From NCBI GenBank assembly GCA_943788835.1, contig CALSRU010000001.1:313331-377330 (forward strand): a stretch of 64,000 nt of DNA. The letters run 5' to 3'. The stretch's first letter is position 1. Every line of letters begins with the position of its first letter. Below, piece after piece: positions 1 to 11,199 of the stretch. Origin of the DNA: an uncultured Pseudomonadales bacterium. GTDB taxonomy: Bacteria; Pseudomonadota; Gammaproteobacteria; Pseudomonadales; UBA7434. Below the pieces are notes generated by a model. The model had not been told where the DNA came from. It ran no database searches and saw nothing but the letters and a program-made list of their open reading frames with translations. Made by a program: the position numbers and the translations under genes.

Positions 1-176
1 CAAGAGCAATGTTTTCTGGGACAATTTGCTCTGGTAAGCGCGCGGGCCACCATTGTGCGTACCATGCTTCAAAAGTCCTTGTTGACGGATTCCTTAGTAC
101 GGCGGAAGGTGATGAGGTAGTTGTTGTTGATCGGTGGTTCTAATCTAATTATTGCAAACCAGTAAGACGAGTTGCT

Positions 177-2438
177 ATGAGTGCCAATAACGGAAACACC
201 CCCAGCGATTTTGAAACCGAACAGGTTTCAATAAGAGATTACGCAGAGAAAGCCTACCTCGATTATTCGATGTACGTAATACTCGATCGGGCACTGCCAC
301 ATGTTGGTGACGGTCTTAAGCCTGTGCAGCGTCGTATTGTTTATGCTATGTCTGAGCTTGGGCTGAAGGCAGGCGCCAAATATAAAAAGTCAGCTCGTAC
401 CGTCGGTGACGTGATTGGTAAGTTTCACCCGCATGGTGATAGCTCAGTTTATGAAGCTATGGTGATTATGGCGCAGCCCTTCAACTACCGCTATCCGCTT
501 ATTGATGGGCAGGGCAACTGGGGCTCGGCCGATGATCCAAAATCCTTTGCTGCAATGCGTTATACCGAGTCAAAGCTCACAGGGTTTGCTGATGTACTGA
601 TGGCTGAGGTAGGTCTTGGTACGGTTGACTGGCAACCCAATTTCGATGGTACATTGGAAGAGCCTACCTTGCTGCCAGCCAGAGTCCCGAGCATCTTGTT
701 AAATGGTACCACCGGTATCGCTGTGGGTATGGCGACGGATATACCACCGCATAATTTGAATGAAGTGGTTTCGGCCTGCATTCACTTGCTAGAAAAGCCC
801 AAGGCAACAGTCCGCGAAATTAATGAACATGTTATTGCGCCTGACTATCCTACCGAGGCTGAAATCATCACCTCGCGTCAGGCCATTCTTGATATGTATG
901 AAACGGGCAAAGGCAGCCTTAAGATGCGCGCGATTTATACGAAAGAGCAGGGAGATATCGTAGTTACTGCGTTGCCGCATCAGGTTTCGGGTGCCAAGGT
1001 CCTTGAGCAAATTGCTGCGCAAATGCAGGCCAAAAAATTACCAACAGTTGTCGATTTGCGCGATGAGTCGGACCATGAAAATCCAACTCGACTTATTATA
1101 GTACCGAAGTCTAATCGAGTTGATGTTCAAGCATTGATGTCACATTTGTTCCATTCCACAGATTTAGAGAAAAACTATCGTATTAATTTAAATATGATTG
1201 GTGTGAATGGCCGCCCACAGGTTAAAAACCTCGTGATGATTCTCAAAGAGTGGCTGCAGTATCGCAAAGACACTATCGTGCGCCGCCTTGAGTATAGGCT
1301 GCAAAAAATTCTTGATCGATTGCATTTACTTGATGGCTTGCTCATCGCATTTCTGAATATGGATGAGGTCATTCAGATTATTCGCACCGAAGATAAGCCC
1401 AAGCAAAAACTGATTGCGCGTTTCAATCTCAGTGAGATGCAAGCCGATTATGTGCTCGATACTCGTTTGCGCCAGCTGGCTCGTCTTGAAGAATTAAAAA
1501 TCAAGGCCGAGCAAGAAGAGTTGGCCGCTGAGCGGGATGCGATCCAGAAAACGTTGGGCTCGGATGCGCGCTTAAAAACATTGATTAAAAAAGAGTTGCT
1601 AGCTGTAGCTGAAGAGTTCGGCGATCCGCGTCGGTCTCCTCTAGTGGAGCGGGACGATGCGATTGCCTATACCGAAGACGATATTACGACCGTTGATCCA
1701 ATTACCGTTGTACTTTCCGAGAGGGGCTGGGTCAGAGCCGCTAAGGGTCATGATATAGATCCGGCTAGTTTAAGCTTTAAGTCCGGCGATACGTTTAAGT
1801 TAGCCGCGCGCGGAAAATCGAATGAATCGGCGGTCTTTTTAGATTCTACAGGCAGAAGTTATTCACTCCCTGTTCGGCTATTGCCATCTGCTCGAGGTCA
1901 AGGTGAGCCATTAAGTGGCAAGATAAATCCTCCATCTGGCGCAAGTTTTAAAGGCGTCATGATGGGTGGGGGTGCTGATCATTATCTTCTTAGTACTGAT
2001 GCTGGTTATGGATTTGTCGCAAAACTAGAAGACATGCATGCCAACAAAAAAGCTGGTAAGGCCTTGCTCACAGTGCCCAAGGGTGGTGAGGTTTTGGCCC
2101 CTGTTAACGCTGAAAATTATAGTGAGAGTATGCTGGTTGCTATTAGTAATATTGGACGGATGCTTGTCTTTCCTCTTACTGATTTGCCTGTTATGGCGCG
2201 GGGCAAAGGCAATAAAATTATGAATATTCCATCGGCTAAGTTAGCGACGCGTGAAGAATTCATGCTCGCAGTCGTTGTGCTCAGCCCGAAAGATGCATTA
2301 ATGATTTATGCAGGTAAACGACATCTTCGAATGAAATTAGCTGACCTTGAGCATTATATGGGTGAGCGTGCTCGACGTGGCAATAAGTTGCCACGCGGTT
2401 TTCAAAAAGTCGACTCTGTGTCTATAGAAAAAAAATAA
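177..2438 (+). CDS. parC: DNA topoisomerase IV subunit A
   Basis: 753 aa; GyrA/ParC N-terminus ([30 protein letters not shown]), AAMRYTE catalytic Tyr motif; length typical of ParC; next to serB as in Pseudomonas. Confidence 0.97.
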   Translation: MSANNGNTPSDFETEQVSIRDYAEKAYLDYSMYVILDRALPHVGDGLKPVQRRIVYAMSELGLKAGAKYKKSARTVGDVIGKFHPHGDSSVYEAMVIMAQPFNYRYPLIDGQGNWGSADDPKSFAAMRYTESKLTGFADVLMAEVGLGTVDWQPNFDGTLEEPTLLPARVPSILLNGTTGIAVGMATDIPPHNLNEVVSACIHLLEKPKATVREINEHVIAPDYPTEAEIITSRQAILDMYETGKGSLKMRAIYTKEQGDIVVTALPHQVSGAKVLEQIAAQMQAKKLPTVVDLRDESDHENPTRLIIVPKSNRVDVQALMSHLFHSTDLEKNYRINLNMIGVNGRPQVKNLVMILKEWLQYRKDTIVRRLEYRLQKILDRLHLLDGLLIAFLNMDEVIQIIRTEDKPKQKLIARFNLSEMQADYVLDTRLRQLARLEELKIKAEQEELAAERDAIQKTLGSDARLKTLIKKELLAVAEEFGDPRRSPLVERDDAIAYTEDDITTVDPITVVLSERGWVRAAKGHDIDPASLSFKSGDTFKLAARGKSNESAVFLDSTGRSYSLPVRLLPSARGQGEPLSGKINPPSGASFKGVMMGGGADHYLLSTDAGYGFVAKLEDMHANKKAGKALLTVPKGGEVLAPVNAENYSESMLVAISNIGRMLVFPLTDLPVMARGKGNKIMNIPSAKLATREEFMLAVVVLSPKDALMIYAGKRHLRMKLADLEHYMGERARRGNKLPRGFQKVDSVSIEKK

Positions 2439-2503
2439 CATCATATTTGTAGTGCAAAGACGTGAAATTTTTAGTGACTAGGTGCAAATAAATTATAAAT
2501 AGT

Positions 2504-3754
2504 ATGAATAGTGTTTTTTTAATTAAGGTTTCAGGCCACGATCAACCTGGAATTACTAATATCATTACAGGCATATTAGCCGATAGTGCTATTAATGTTT
2601 TAGATATTGGTCAAGCAGTTATCCACAACAATTTAGCGCTAGGAATTCTTGTGGAGGTGCCCGAGACTGTTGATGTGAAGCCACTGAGCGTGTTGTTAGC
2701 AGATCGGCTTGCTGCATTGTCGATGGCGGTTGATATCAAAGAAGTCTCGGCGAATGACTATGTCGACTGGATAGGCGGGCAAGGCAAGCCGCGCCATATA
2801 CTTACGTTGTTAGCTAGAAAGATAACAGCGAGTCATGTGCACAAGGTCACTCGCTTGATCGCTGAACATCAACTAAATATTGACAAGATCACTCGGCTTT
2901 CGGGTCGGGCTGCGTTGTCTGATGCTGATTTTATTACGGCTGGAAATAAAAATGAGAATGCTTGTGTAGAGTTTTCTCTGCGCGGTGCCTGGCCTGATGA
3001 GCAGCGCATGCGCACCGAGTTTTTAGAGCTGGCGAATGATATGGACATTGATATTGCTGTACAGCAAGATGATATGTTCAGGCGCAATCGCCGCCTCGTA
3101 GCTTTCGATATGGACTCGACTCTTATAGAGGCTGAAGTTATCGATGAGTTAGCTAAGTTGGCTGGTGTAGGTGAGCAAGTGGCTTCTATTACTGAGGCGG
3201 CTATGCGCGGAGAAATCGACTTTAAAGAAAGTTTTACCCGCCGCGTGGCTTTGCTCAAGGGTTTACATGAGGGCGCGTTAGAGCAAGTTGCTAGGGAGTT
3301 AAAGCTGGTAGAGGGCGCCGAAACTTTGATTAATACCCTCAAAAGCCTTGGTTATAAAACAGCGATACTGTCCGGCGGCTTTACATTTTTTGCCAATAGG
3401 TTGCGTGACCAGCTCGGGTTCGATTATGTATATGCCAACGAGTTGGATATTCTAGATGGCGTTGTTACTGGGGAAGTGATTGGTGATGTAGTAGATGGTA
3501 TGCGTAAAGCACATCTGCTACAGAATATCGCTAGTAAAGAGAATATTGCTTTAGAGCAAGTGATAGCTATTGGTGACGGCGCTAACGACTTACCTATGCT
3601 TAGTCTGTCTGGGCTGGGAGTGGCCTTCAGAGCCAAGCCGTTGGTAGAGCAATCTGCCCGTCAGTCTATTTCTACTTTGGGTTTAGATAGCGTGTTGTAT
3701 TTATTGGGCATTAGTGATCGTGAGCGCATGAAAATAGGTGAAAGCTCCCAGTAG
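2504..3754 (+). CDS. serB: Phosphoserine phosphatase with N-terminal ACT-like region
   Basis: HAD motif DMDSTLIEAEVIDELA, GGFTFFA, GDGANDLPML. Confidence 0.97.
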   Translation: MNSVFLIKVSGHDQPGITNIITGILADSAINVLDIGQAVIHNNLALGILVEVPETVDVKPLSVLLADRLAALSMAVDIKEVSANDYVDWIGGQGKPRHILTLLARKITASHVHKVTRLIAEHQLNIDKITRLSGRAALSDADFITAGNKNENACVEFSLRGAWPDEQRMRTEFLELANDMDIDIAVQQDDMFRRNRRLVAFDMDSTLIEAEVIDELAKLAGVGEQVASITEAAMRGEIDFKESFTRRVALLKGLHEGALEQVARELKLVEGAETLINTLKSLGYKTAILSGGFTFFANRLRDQLGFDYVYANELDILDGVVTGEVIGDVVDGMRKAHLLQNIASKENIALEQVIAIGDGANDLPMLSLSGLGVAFRAKPLVEQSARQSISTLGLDSVLYLLGISDRERMKIGESSQ

Positions 3755-3832
3755 AATTGTGTCCGCAAATTTTTAGGCGCTATTTGAAAAAATCGGTACT
3801 GGTTTTATCTGTGATCGTTAAATAAAAAGCAA

Positions 3833-6019
3833 CTATGCCATATCTGAAAATCCATAACTCATACTTGATAACGGTGCCTGCAGGTAATTACCTTGAATGT
3901 AAGGGACGCCTGTTTGCCATAGGTGTGCTAAATCGGAGGCCGTATTTACACCCGTTGCGATACAAGTAATATTCATCTCGACGGCTTGTGCTATGGTCTC
4001 TTGCAAGGACTCTTTACTATTATCTTCCGCGTCGTTCAGTTTCTTGGTAAGTTCATTGTGCAGCTGCATAGCGCTTGGTTCAGTGGCGCGTACAACGGCA
4101 AAATTCTCAGGGGTTACGTTAGTGATAGTGGTTTCAAGGCCGTTTTCAATCAGCTTTGAAATCAGCGTATGGCATTGATGTTCATAATGCTGAGCTTGCT
4201 CAACGGTAATGCTAAATTTAAGACAATTAGCCGCTAATTTCTTTGATTGAATCGTATTGATTAGCCACTCAGAAAATTGAACGTCAGTGATGGCGCTGGC
4301 GGTCAAGGGTATGCACAGGCTTATGGCCGGATTTTCCTCGGCTAGTGGCTCCAGCGAGTTGAGCGCTTTGTTTATAAGCCACTGGTCTAGTGCGACATTA
4401 TCTTTTTCTATGCCAAGGCTCTCTAATAGTTGAGTGGCGTCTTGCTCGATGCCGGAATCATTGCAAATAAATACAGAAGCTTCGTACCATTGTGTTGATT
4501 GGGTATGTAAGCCAATGATGGGTTGGTATTTTATTTTAAGCCGATCGAGCTCCATGGCTGATTTTAACGCAGCACTACCTTGTGCGTTATCAATTCTGGG
4601 TGAAAATACTTTGAAACCACCGTTATCTAGTTGCTCTGCACAAAGACTGAATGCTTTGTCGATAGCGGCGGTAGATGACATATCGGCCACGCCATATTTT
4701 GCAATGCCAATAGCGGCATAGCTCTGTGTATTATCCTTAGTTATATTGCCAACTAATTGATTAAGCCCATCACAAAGTTTTTCACCCAACAATAGGTTGC
4801 TTGTCTCTTCTTTCTCTGGGATCGCTGCAATCCAGCTGTCGCCGGTATAATCGACAACTATCGTCGCCTCGGGTGTTAGAGCTGTAATTACGTTTCGTGT
4901 TGAAACTAACAAATCGCTATACTGGCTAATGCTAACTGATTTACGAATGTTTAAAGTATCGCGCAAAGAGATAAAATAAATCAGGCCTTTACCTGACAGC
5001 TTTTCAAGATCGGCAAGCTCGGTGTTTATTGCGTGAGCATTCGGAAAGACGACTTTACTATTAGTATGTGTGGTTTTTGGCAGTTCAATGCTGCCTTCAA
5101 CCACAGAAGCATTGGTAGCTCTAGAGGTTGGCTGGCTGCGGATGATGACTTGCGTGCAAGGTTCGCCATCATGTGATGCAGAGGAAAATGCTAGCTCGGC
5201 CGCAATCTCTTGTTGATCGGCCCCTAACAACGTTATTTGGGTATTGGGTAGCTCCTCATTGGTGCTGCCCATTTTTTTGATAATTTTTTTAATCGTTTTT
5301 TGGTCGGCAGCATGGACTAGGTCGACTATGGGCTGCAACTCAATGTCTTCAGCTTGAGTGAAGCCTAAAGCGCTTATGAACACATGGTTAGCATGAATAA
5401 TTGTTCCGTCGGCGATGTAGGCGACTGCATCAGCTGTTGTATCGAGTAGTAACTTACTTTTAGCCTCTGCTTCGGCAAGTACTGAATCGCTTTGCGTAGC
5501 TTTGCGTTGATAGCGCAAAGATTGAATCTCACGAGATATAATGAAGAGCAGTCGGTCCTCTTCGCCTTCGGTTAAGTAATCATGGAAGCCGCAGTGGATG
5601 ATTTGCAGTGCATTTGTGGCGCTGTAGGTTTTCTCTAAATAGATTGCTCGGACCGCTGATTGGCACTGCTCGATTTGCTTGCCTACAACAGCGGGTAGGA
5701 AAAGTGTTGAGTCGCCATAGGCAATAATCAAATCCCATTGGTTTTGATTTAACGAGTGGTTGAGGTCTTCGACGGAGGTAACCCTATGGCAGTTGGCAGA
5801 CCATTCGGTTTTTTTTAGTAGCGCTTTAGTTGTGCTGCAGCGCTCATTAACTTCGTGGGCTATCAAAATATTGATGCGATTCGTTGCAACTGTCTCGCTG
5901 TTAGACTCCAGCGTTAGATCAAAAGCACTACGTTCAAAAGCTTGATCGGCTAGGTGGATATCCAAGTTAACATTTTCCGTGTCGATTACGGTATTCATAG
6001 GCGGTGCCACTTTGGTCAA
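3833..6019 (-). CDS. FimX-like protein: degenerate REC-like, PAS, GGDEF and EAL domains
   Basis: 728 aa; PAS-like region (LLLDTTADAVAYIADGTIIHANHVFISALGF), degenerate GGDEF (YTGDSWIAAIP), degenerate EAL (WYEASVFI); adjacent to serB as fimX is in P. aeruginosa. Confidence 0.8.
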   Translation of the reverse strand: MTKVAPPMNTVIDTENVNLDIHLADQAFERSAFDLTLESNSETVATNRINILIAHEVNERCSTTKALLKKTEWSANCHRVTSVEDLNHSLNQNQWDLIIAYGDSTLFLPAVVGKQIEQCQSAVRAIYLEKTYSATNALQIIHCGFHDYLTEGEEDRLLFIISREIQSLRYQRKATQSDSVLAEAEAKSKLLLDTTADAVAYIADGTIIHANHVFISALGFTQAEDIELQPIVDLVHAADQKTIKKIIKKMGSTNEELPNTQITLLGADQQEIAAELAFSSASHDGEPCTQVIIRSQPTSRATNASVVEGSIELPKTTHTNSKVVFPNAHAINTELADLEKLSGKGLIYFISLRDTLNIRKSVSISQYSDLLVSTRNVITALTPEATIVVDYTGDSWIAAIPEKEETSNLLLGEKLCDGLNQLVGNITKDNTQSYAAIGIAKYGVADMSSTAAIDKAFSLCAEQLDNGGFKVFSPRIDNAQGSAALKSAMELDRLKIKYQPIIGLHTQSTQWYEASVFICNDSGIEQDATQLLESLGIEKDNVALDQWLINKALNSLEPLAEENPAISLCIPLTASAITDVQFSEWLINTIQSKKLAANCLKFSITVEQAQHYEHQCHTLISKLIENGLETTITNVTPENFAVVRATEPSAMQLHNELTKKLNDAEDNSKESLQETIAQAVEMNITCIATGVNTASDLAHLWQTGVPYIQGNYLQAPLSSMSYGFSDMA

Positions 6020-6356
6020 TCAGTTTTTGTGAAAATATTTTTAGAAAAATCTTATTTAAGAACGATGGAGTTTCAGGATTAAAAAATCACATTGAGCGGC
6101 CAAAGCCCATCCTTTTGAACAGTGGTCATGTCTGTGCTAAATCAGCCGGGATGCACACACCGCCCGAGCCAAGTTAGACTCCCCAATCTTTAACGGCCAG
6201 AGGAGTGCGAAAATAAGCATGGCTTCCCCTGTTTTAGTATAGGCATTGAATGAATAATGCGCTGATGATTACTGTGAAGTAGCGCAAGTTATGCAGATGT
6301 GCAGTGTAGGTTCAGAAGTACGGTATATCCCTTTGATCTACATACTAAATCAATGG

Positions 6357-7430
6357 TTATATAGGGGTTTTTGAGTGGGCGCCCGCTATCTCCTCGACTA
6401 ACTTAGGCACTAAAAATCCGGGAAGTTTCTGGCGAATGTCGTCGCTGAGCTGCAGCGCGTTTTGGCGCGACACTTCAAAATGTTTGGCACCAGTGACCTT
6501 ATCAAGCATGTGCAGATAGTAGGGCAGCACGCCAAAAGCAAAAAGTTTTTCAGCCAATTCAATTTGAGTGTCAGCTCGATCGTTGATCCCCTTTAACAAC
6601 ACGGCTTGGTTGAGTAGTGTTACCTTTGCTCGGGTCAGCTTGGTCAGAGCATGCCGGACTTCGTCATTAAGCTCGTTTGGATGATTACAGTGAATGACAA
6701 TGACCTTTTGTCCTTGCCATCGGCTTAACCAGTCGATCATAGAGTCATCAATCCGGCTAGGTAGCACTATCGGTAGTCGAGTATGAATACGTAAACGCTT
6801 AATATGAGGGATTGTCGCTATTGATTCGGTTAGCTGGCTCAGATATTCATCGTTGACCGCCAGTGGGTCGCCGCCACTGTAAATAATTTCTCGAATTGAC
6901 GCGTCTTTTCGCAATTGATCTAAGCTGTTTTGCCATCCACCTAAACCTGGACGATTGTCGTTATAAGGGAAATTTTTTCGGAAGCAATAGCGGCAATGAA
7001 TGGCGCAGGCTTGGGTGACGATTAACAAGGCGCGGCCGTGATATTTTTGGATGAACCCCGGTGCGGCATTAAATTCTTTTTCATTGAGGGGGTCTGGACC
7101 ATAATGAGGGTCTCCTACTAGCTCGTCAATAATCGGCAAAACTTGACGCAGCAGTGGATCGTTCATATCGCGTGGCTGCATACGTGCAATAAATGATTCT
7201 GTGACACGCAGTGGAAATGTTTTTGTTTGTTCAGGCCTGAGCAGCTGTGAGTGATAATATTCGGGCGATATATCAAGCCTTTCGAGGAGTTGCTCGACGG
7301 TGATTCGCGATCGTGCTAATTGTTGCTGCCACGACACTGTGGCTGCGATTGAGGGGCACGTTTGCAAAGGTGAATCTGAGTGAATGATGTGACTTTCTGT
7401 CTGACACTCAGTGGTTGATCGAGTTATCAT
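6357..7430 (-). CDS. epmB: EF-P beta-lysylation protein (lysine 2,3-aminomutase-like radical SAM)
   Basis: radical SAM CxxxCxxC (CAIHCRYCFRKNFPY), IYSGGDPL; divergent from efp. Confidence 0.95.
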   Translation of the reverse strand: MITRSTTECQTESHIIHSDSPLQTCPSIAATVSWQQQLARSRITVEQLLERLDISPEYYHSQLLRPEQTKTFPLRVTESFIARMQPRDMNDPLLRQVLPIIDELVGDPHYGPDPLNEKEFNAAPGFIQKYHGRALLIVTQACAIHCRYCFRKNFPYNDNRPGLGGWQNSLDQLRKDASIREIIYSGGDPLAVNDEYLSQLTESIATIPHIKRLRIHTRLPIVLPSRIDDSMIDWLSRWQGQKVIVIHCNHPNELNDEVRHALTKLTRAKVTLLNQAVLLKGINDRADTQIELAEKLFAFGVLPYYLHMLDKVTGAKHFEVSRQNALQLSDDIRQKLPGFLVPKLVEEIAGAHSKTPI

Positions 7431-7662
7431 AGGTTAGCTCGCATATTGAAGAGAACTGCCATAAAATTGCTTTTTTCGGTTTGTGCAATTTGAGGTGACC
7501 TTGGCAGCGCAGGCCGCTATAGTCGCTTGAATTAAGAGTTTTGACCACCTAAAAGTATGACGCACGGTGCCATCTGCAGCTCGCAGCTTGGGAAAACATG
7601 ATTACAATAACTTTGCTTGGCATTTGCTAGCAAAAAACTGCATATATTAAATGGGGCGCTCA

Positions 7663-8226
7663 ATGGGCAACTATTCTACCAATGAATTCAAAAATGGCTT
7701 AAAAATAATTATCGAAGGAGACCCCTGTAATATTGTTGATAATGAAGTGGTCAAGCCCGGCAAGGGCCAGGCGTTCAACCGGGTAAGGCTGAAAAATCTT
7801 AAAACAGGCCGTGCATGGGAAAAGACCTTTAAATCAGGAGAGAGCGTCGAGGCTGCAGATGTGCATGATACGGATATGGAATATCTCTATAACGACGGCG
7901 AATTTTGGTATTTCATGGACCCCAATACTTTCGAGCAACTCCCGGCCTCAGCCAGTGCGGTCGAGGACGCGCGTCAATGGCTTAAAGAGCAGGACAAGTG
8001 CATTGTTACCTTATGGAATGGAGCGCCTCTCACCGTGACGCCGCCAAACTTTGTAGAGCTCGCGGTCACCGAAACTGATCCTGGCTTAAAAGGCGATACA
8101 GCGCAGGGCGGGACAAAGCCGGCCACTTTAGTCACTGGTGCAGTGGTTCGAGTCCCGTTGTTTATTGAAGAGGGTGATGTTTTAAAAATTGATACGCGCA
8201 CAGGTGCTTACGTTTCTCGCGCTTAA
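7663..8226 (+). CDS. efp: Translation elongation factor P
   Basis: [22 protein letters not shown]...[22 protein letters not shown]; start placed at internal ATG of the 7651 ORF. Confidence 0.96.
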   Translation: MGNYSTNEFKNGLKIIIEGDPCNIVDNEVVKPGKGQAFNRVRLKNLKTGRAWEKTFKSGESVEAADVHDTDMEYLYNDGEFWYFMDPNTFEQLPASASAVEDARQWLKEQDKCIVTLWNGAPLTVTPPNFVELAVTETDPGLKGDTAQGGTKPATLVTGAVVRVPLFIEEGDVLKIDTRTGAYVSRA

Positions 8227-8375
8227 AGCTTTTCATAGCGTGCAACATGCTGACAATAAGCAGTTGAGTGTTGAGTCTACGGATATGACTCCATCAAACC
8301 AGTAAGGTGGGGTTGTTCGATGCGGCGCACTAAGACATATTACAGCTGCATTTAAAATAGGCGTTAAACACTACA

Positions 8376-9341
8376 ATGATATTGCTTACAGGTGCAGACC
8401 CTGCCGGACTTAATCTCAAATCTGCTCGATTGCAACTAGAAAAGCGTGCGGCTCTTCTTGCTAAAATTCGAGAGTACTTTGCTACTGCACAAGTTCTCGA
8501 GGTGACCACGCCACTGCTGTGCCGCTACGCAAGCAGTGACCCGCAGATAAATAGCTTTTGTGTAGAAAACCCTGAGTCGTTGTCTGTTGGTTGTGCTCAA
8601 GAAATGGTTAGCTCGCAGCCCCTTTATTTGCAAACTTCACCTGAATCGGGAATGAAGCAGCTGCTCTCTATGAATAGCGGTAGTATTTTTCAGTTAGGGA
8701 AAGCTTTTAGGCGAGATGAGCCAGGTCGTTTACATGCCGTTGAATTTTCAATCCTCGAGTGGTACCAAATTGATTTTTCATTGGCTCAGATCATTGATGA
8801 TACGCTTCGTCTTGTTGGCAGTGTTATTCCTGACCGACCGACTGAAAGACTTAGTTATCGAGAAGCATTTCTACGTTATGTAGGTATTGATCCATTTAAT
8901 ATAACGGGGGCGGCGTTACGTAAAGTTGCCCATCAAAAGATATCGGTGGACTTTGTCGATGCCAGTGATGACGTCTGGTTAGATTTATTACTAACGCACT
9001 TAATTGAACCTCATTTAGGCTGCGAAAAGTTTACAATATTGCATAGCTATCCTCCTAGTCAGGCCGCCATGGCAGAGCTGCTCCTCGATCCTGATGGCAT
9101 AAAAGTGGCCGCACGATTTGAACTTTATATTGACGGAGTCGAATTGGCCAACGGTTATCAGGAGTTGACTAACCCGGCTATTCAGCAGCAACGCTTTGAG
9201 CACGATAATCTGGTTAGGCGTGAGCGGGGGCTACCTTGCATGGACATTGATGTCGATTTACTCGAGGCACTGAGCAAGCCGGAAATGCCTAGTTGCGCCG
9301 GTGTTGCTCTTGGAATAGATCGTTTAATGTTATTTACATAG
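8376..9341 (+). CDS. epmA: EF-P--(R)-beta-lysine ligase (GenX/PoxA)
   Basis: class II LysRS-like catalytic core (FQLGKAFRRDEPGRLHAVEFSILEWYQ; CAGVALGIDRLMLF), no anticodon-binding domain. Confidence 0.95.
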   Translation: MILLTGADPAGLNLKSARLQLEKRAALLAKIREYFATAQVLEVTTPLLCRYASSDPQINSFCVENPESLSVGCAQEMVSSQPLYLQTSPESGMKQLLSMNSGSIFQLGKAFRRDEPGRLHAVEFSILEWYQIDFSLAQIIDDTLRLVGSVIPDRPTERLSYREAFLRYVGIDPFNITGAALRKVAHQKISVDFVDASDDVWLDLLLTHLIEPHLGCEKFTILHSYPPSQAAMAELLLDPDGIKVAARFELYIDGVELANGYQELTNPAIQQQRFEHDNLVRRERGLPCMDIDVDLLEALSKPEMPSCAGVALGIDRLMLFT

Positions 9342-9375
9342 CAGTATAAGTTGAACAAGTGGGCTGTTATGACTG

Positions 9376-10233
9376 TTATTGAGTGAGCATTGAGCCAATG
9401 CGACTTCCCATTTTCACCTCATGACCGGCAATCATTTTGTCGCCCCACGCCGCACTTTTTTCAGGAAATAATAAAATTACTGTCGAGCCTAGTTTGAATC
9501 GTCCCATTTCATCGCCGCGATTCAATGTAATGGCTTGCGAATAATCAGTAGTACAAATTGTTTTACTTTTTGGTGCTATTTGCCCACTCCAGACGGTTTC
9601 AATACCGGCAACAATTAAAGCTCCCACCAAGATCACCACAAAGGCTCCGCTAGGCCCATCAAAAAAACATATCAGGCGTTCATTGCGCGCAAATAGCTGA
9701 GGCACATAATTAGCTGTGGTTTGGTTGACCGAAAAAAGTTCTCCAGGAACGTAAATGCTTTTACGTAACGTTCCTTGTGCTGGCATATGTACCCTATGGT
9801 AATCCTTCGGCGATAAATAAATCGTGGCGAAAGAGCCGTTCTCAAATGGTTCGGAAAGTGCAGCGTTGCCTCCTAGTAACATTTGCAAGTTATAGTGCTG
9901 ACCTTTGGCTTGGATTAAGCTGGCCTTATCGATAAGGCCAGCTTCACTGACTACGCCATCTGCTGGAGAAACAATGCTTGAAAGGGTGGGGTCAATTGGG
10001 CGCAGCCCAGCTTTTAGTGAGCGGGTGAAGAACTCATTAAATGATGTATATTTAGCTGCATCAGCATATTGAGCTTCAGACATATCCACTTTGTATTGCG
10101 CAATAAATATTTTAATAAGAAGATTTTTTATCCATTGGATTTCAATGTCAGCGAGAAAACCTGTTAGCCGAGATAATAATTGCTTGGGTATGCAATACTG
10201 TAACAATATAAAGAGTCGGTCTAGAATGCTCAT
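9376..10233 (-). CDS. psd: Phosphatidylserine decarboxylase proenzyme
   Basis: C-terminal LGST self-cleavage motif (GRFKLGSTVILLF), SPKDYHRVHMP. Confidence 0.96.
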   Translation of the reverse strand: MSILDRLFILLQYCIPKQLLSRLTGFLADIEIQWIKNLLIKIFIAQYKVDMSEAQYADAAKYTSFNEFFTRSLKAGLRPIDPTLSSIVSPADGVVSEAGLIDKASLIQAKGQHYNLQMLLGGNAALSEPFENGSFATIYLSPKDYHRVHMPAQGTLRKSIYVPGELFSVNQTTANYVPQLFARNERLICFFDGPSGAFVVILVGALIVAGIETVWSGQIAPKSKTICTTDYSQAITLNRGDEMGRFKLGSTVILLFPEKSAAWGDKMIAGHEVKMGSRIGSMLTQ

Positions 10234-10302
10234 AGGGTGATACTCATGTATTGCATTGATGATATTAGGTAGGTGCTGGCTTTCAGTGTTAAGTTGCGAT
10301 AC

Positions 10303-11148
10303 TTATCTTGCAATGGGCGTGTCGTTGCGGTTGCCCCATTCAGACCATGAGCCATCGTAAGCGCGAATATTCCATCCTAGTAATTTGCCTACTAAATAAG
10401 TCAGCCCAGAGCGATGGTGCGTTTGGCAATGAGTGACGATGGGCTTTGTGCCATTAATGCCTCGAGCATCCAGTGTGGCGCGTATGCTATCTAATGGTTT
10501 TAGTCGCAGTGCGTTACTGCGATCCATAAGTTCTAGCCAATCTAAGTTGACAGCGCCGGGCATATGTCCACCACGGGCGGCAATGATTTTTTCGCCATTA
10601 TATTCAGGTGCTGAGCGCGCATCCCAAACATCAATTGATCGATCGTGTAGTAAATTGATCAGCTGCTCAGCAGTGACCATTTTCTGCGTATCAAAAGAGA
10701 AGGTATATTCTGTATGAGTGCGCTCAGGTGCGCGCCCTTGCTCAATGGGCATTTGGGCGACTAACCACGAATGGATGCCACCATCAAGATAATGATAATG
10801 AGTATGGCCAATAATATCGAGGGTCCAAATTAATCGACCGGCCCAGCCGCCACCTTCATCATCGTAAGCAATAATTGTGATATCGGGAGTCAGCCCCATT
10901 TGACGGAACAGGTGAGTTAAGTCGTCAACGTCAGGTATTTTTCCATGAGCCGGCGCAATGCCGCACACCAGTGCAGCCGGTTCTATTTGTATTGAACCGG
11001 GCAAATGCGCCTGTTGGAATGCGGCTTCGCTACCGACAAATACAGGGAGGATTTTTCGATTGGCATTGTCTTCGAGTAAGGTTGCAACTTGTTGAGGCTG
11101 AAGCATTAGTTCATCTGCATATGTATAGGTCATATTGGCGTTCTTCAT
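10303..11148 (-). CDS. Thiosulfate sulfurtransferase (tandem rhodanese, RhdA type)
   Basis: two rhodanese domains; active site CQTHHRSGLTY; between psd and rsgA. Confidence 0.9.
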   Translation of the reverse strand: MKNANMTYTYADELMLQPQQVATLLEDNANRKILPVFVGSEAAFQQAHLPGSIQIEPAALVCGIAPAHGKIPDVDDLTHLFRQMGLTPDITIIAYDDEGGGWAGRLIWTLDIIGHTHYHYLDGGIHSWLVAQMPIEQGRAPERTHTEYTFSFDTQKMVTAEQLINLLHDRSIDVWDARSAPEYNGEKIIAARGGHMPGAVNLDWLELMDRSNALRLKPLDSIRATLDARGINGTKPIVTHCQTHHRSGLTYLVGKLLGWNIRAYDGSWSEWGNRNDTPIAR

Positions 11149-11199
11149 TCGTTGTCATTGTGATTGGTTTGATATTTTGGCGAGGTAGGGTTTTGGTGT

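Noticed and set aside
1-150. Possible 3' end of an upstream gene before parC
   Set aside because: Open frames exist but the translated tails (for example ...DGFLSTAEGDEVVVVDRWF*) match no family I can name; not enough sequence
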